A stretch of DNA of 64,000 bases from the NCBI RefSeq assembly GCF_037975245.1, contig NC_092582.1, positions 14,830,577 through 14,894,576 of the forward strand. Direction: 5' to 3'. This stretch comes from Apostichopus japonicus (Eukaryota > Echinodermata > Holothuroidea > Aspidochirotida > Stichopodidae). Positions 61,970 through 64,000 of the stretch are shown here, piece by piece. Positions within the stretch are counted from its first letter, which is position 1. Each line of letters opens with the position of its first letter. The notes below the pieces were generated by a model that did no database searches, was not told where the DNA came from, and worked only from the letters and a program-made list of their open reading frames with translations. A program made the position numbers and the translations under genes.

Positions 61970-64000
61970 TAGTTCACATCATGGAGTGATTTTATCTGCT
62001 GTTTTGCAGTCTGTATTTTTGCAACTGTAAGCTTGTAAAAAATATTTTATTCAGCTTTATTTTACAAAGTTAAAAATTGACTACTCCAATTCTCCAAATA
62101 TAATGAGTAATATATAATCGTTTTTTTTTCATGTTAGCAACAGAGATTAAGCTATCAAGATGGGAGTTAGATTAATGTCTTCCTCTGTTCTTGCTCTGTA
62201 GTATACATTTTCAAATCATTGTTAGATACCCTCTTAAATTCATCAGGGATGTTAGTAATTAATAATAAGACAGAATATTCATGATAACAGTGTTCTAGTA
62301 TGATTACATCGTTATAGCTCCCTGTGTCCACTTCCCTATTCAGTCTTCACCATAATTACACTTACAGTAAAAACATTGGCCAAGCGCCCTTATCCTAAAG
62401 TTTTGATTCCTTTGAGCAATTCATTCAAGTCAGGAATTTATTATCATTTCTATACAGTTATTCCAATTTAATGATTGAAATTGTTGTTTTCTCGTTTCAC
62501 TGCGGCAATTGTGGTCGTTTTCGTTGAAAGTCTGTGGATTATAATTGCTATTGAAGAAAGTAGTTCAGTTTATAGAAGACACAGGAAGTTATGGTATACA
62601 CCACCACCATAAGATATTTTTTGAAATGAGTCTGGTAAAGCGCCAAAGGATTGCTGTTCTTATAATCAGGGATCTATATTGCCCTCTGGAGCAGGCCTGT
62701 AGCCAGAAATCGATTTTTCTTTGTTTCATTTGGGGGGGGGGGGCAAAAAAGTACCCTGGATGTCCATCCTGGTGGGAGTTCTAAATGGAATTGGTGTCCA
62801 CTTCCACTTAGTGGGTTTATAGATGCCAGTTGGTGCTATCGATTTTACTACACATATATGTGTAGTACAAGTTTTGAATGTTGCCAGTGTTAAGGACTTT
62901 GGGTGCGTGTGTTATCAAATGTCATTTGGTATGAAAATGTGAGAGTCATACCCCACCCGGCATGGCTACGTGCCCTGCTTTGGAGGGATCTCACTTTCTT
63001 CAATTTATAGAGAGAATTATTAAAAGGAATTCTGTTTTCATCTCGTATTTACTCACTATACACAATCACTGTTATCGCCAGTTTCTTTTCTAGTTTGCCA
63101 ACAGCATTTTGATGAGCTATGATTATTTAGTTTTTTGTAAATACATTCTGAAATGAATTTGTAAAATGAGAGGTGATTCTTATTATTTCATATGTTGTTT
63201 GCAATCTTAAGGATGTTTTTGGGGATGTCATAAAAGAAAGATATTTCAGAAATGCATCCACGATCAATTGGTGTACATGTCATAACACGGGGAAATGCTC
63301 TTGTAGAAGGAAGCAACAAGAAGTTGGTGTGGGGGAGGGGTGCTTAGCGATGGAAGTTGGTGGGATGTGCGGGAGGAGGGTAAATTGGGATGACTTATAT
63401 TGAGAGGGGGTGAAATGGAATACCCATTAGTTTGAAACGAAAATACAAGAGGTAGTGTTGAAAGACTTTCCTACTTCCAAGGTCTTCCCAAGCGAATGCA
63501 GTGGGTCATAGCCTTTCCAGCCCAATATGCCCTTGGAGCACGTTGGCCCCTAGTCTGAAACTAAGAGACGAGTATTAATAGTGATAACGAAGTTATATTA
63601 CACACTCCTTCAGTTTAATCCATGTTACTTTTCAATTAGGAAGGACGAACCTGCATGGGTCTGGGATCAATTAGAAAGTATATTCACTGTGTGACATGCA
63701 TATTGTTACTTGACTAAGGGAATCAGAAATATTTAAAAATTGTTTTATCTTACTTGGCTGTCCCCTCTAGAGCTGCCCCGTATCGACCCCACAGTACTGC
63801 GAGTCAATGCCTACACTCCGGCCGAAATGTCTCCTACGCCTCTGGTCACCGCTAGAGTTTACCTCTCCCGCTTGTGAAGTTTTAATGGAGACCTTGAAAA
63901 GGAGGGAGAGGGTAAGACGATTGGAGGGATGTAAATCTTTGGCAGTGAGTAACACGGATTCGCCACCGACAGTGTTTTATCTCTGACTGCCGATAGAGTT
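61970..64000. other. 3' flank, no gene recognised
   Basis: AT-rich sequence. A repeat-like stretch with a G-run lies at about 62690-62765 (caggcctgtagccagaaatc then tttggggggg). The open frames 63173-63403 and 63767-63955 show no domain or splice context. Confidence 0.4.

Overview
The window is animal nuclear DNA. It has spliced genes with GT-AG introns, abundant decayed transposons, tRNA-derived SINEs, microsatellites and intronic satellites. The AT-rich background with many AGGCCTA-type words, the SRCR gene and the transposon mix suggest a marine invertebrate deuterostome. An echinoderm, possibly a sea cucumber, is my best guess, but no marker here proves it.

Region 1 (1-16795) is a tandem segmental duplication. 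Unit A (1-7676) and unit B (7677-13445) each carry one intronless minus-strand gene for a multi-pass membrane RING-HC protein resembling RNF26 (5654-6553 and 11560-12471). Unit C (13446-16795) keeps only the gene-free half. The units differ by insertions and deletions that can be read directly, including a clean 1029-bp hAT-like insertion in C, a LINE 3' end in A and a palindromic repeat in B.

Region 2 (16796-28310) holds a three-exon minus-strand gene for a small secreted protein with two SRCR domains (23246-21130). It also holds a Ty3/mdg4-type gag fossil near 18.1 kb and a repeated copy of SRCR intron sequence near 27 kb. The rest shows no gene.

Region 3 (28311-38450) is a transposon graveyard. 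A 4.5-kb element with perfect 30-bp terminal inverted repeats carries a decayed P-element/THAP9-like transposase. A small inverted-repeat element with telomere-like repeats sits inside it. Beyond it lie a LINE reverse-transcriptase fragment, a nested hAT-type element, a ~120-bp tandem repeat and two or three tRNA-derived SINEs.

Region 4 (38453-61787) is one large plus-strand gene. I could assemble 11 coding exons whose phases all agree, giving a 1426-residue nuclear-type protein. It has a disordered Q/N/P/S-rich N-terminal region, two U1-type C2H2 zinc fingers, one matrin-type zinc finger of the CIZ1/matrin-3 kind, an extremely charged R/E/K/Q coiled-coil region in one giant last exon, and an Arg/Gly-rich tail. 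Its introns hold several satellites, including a ~400-bp tandem repeat whose units carry AGGTCA direct repeats. After 61.8 kb I see only the 3' untranslated region and unassigned sequence.

The genes do not form a pathway. The interest lies in the local RING gene family expansion, the matrin-finger protein with its giant charged exon, and the well-preserved record of nested transposition.
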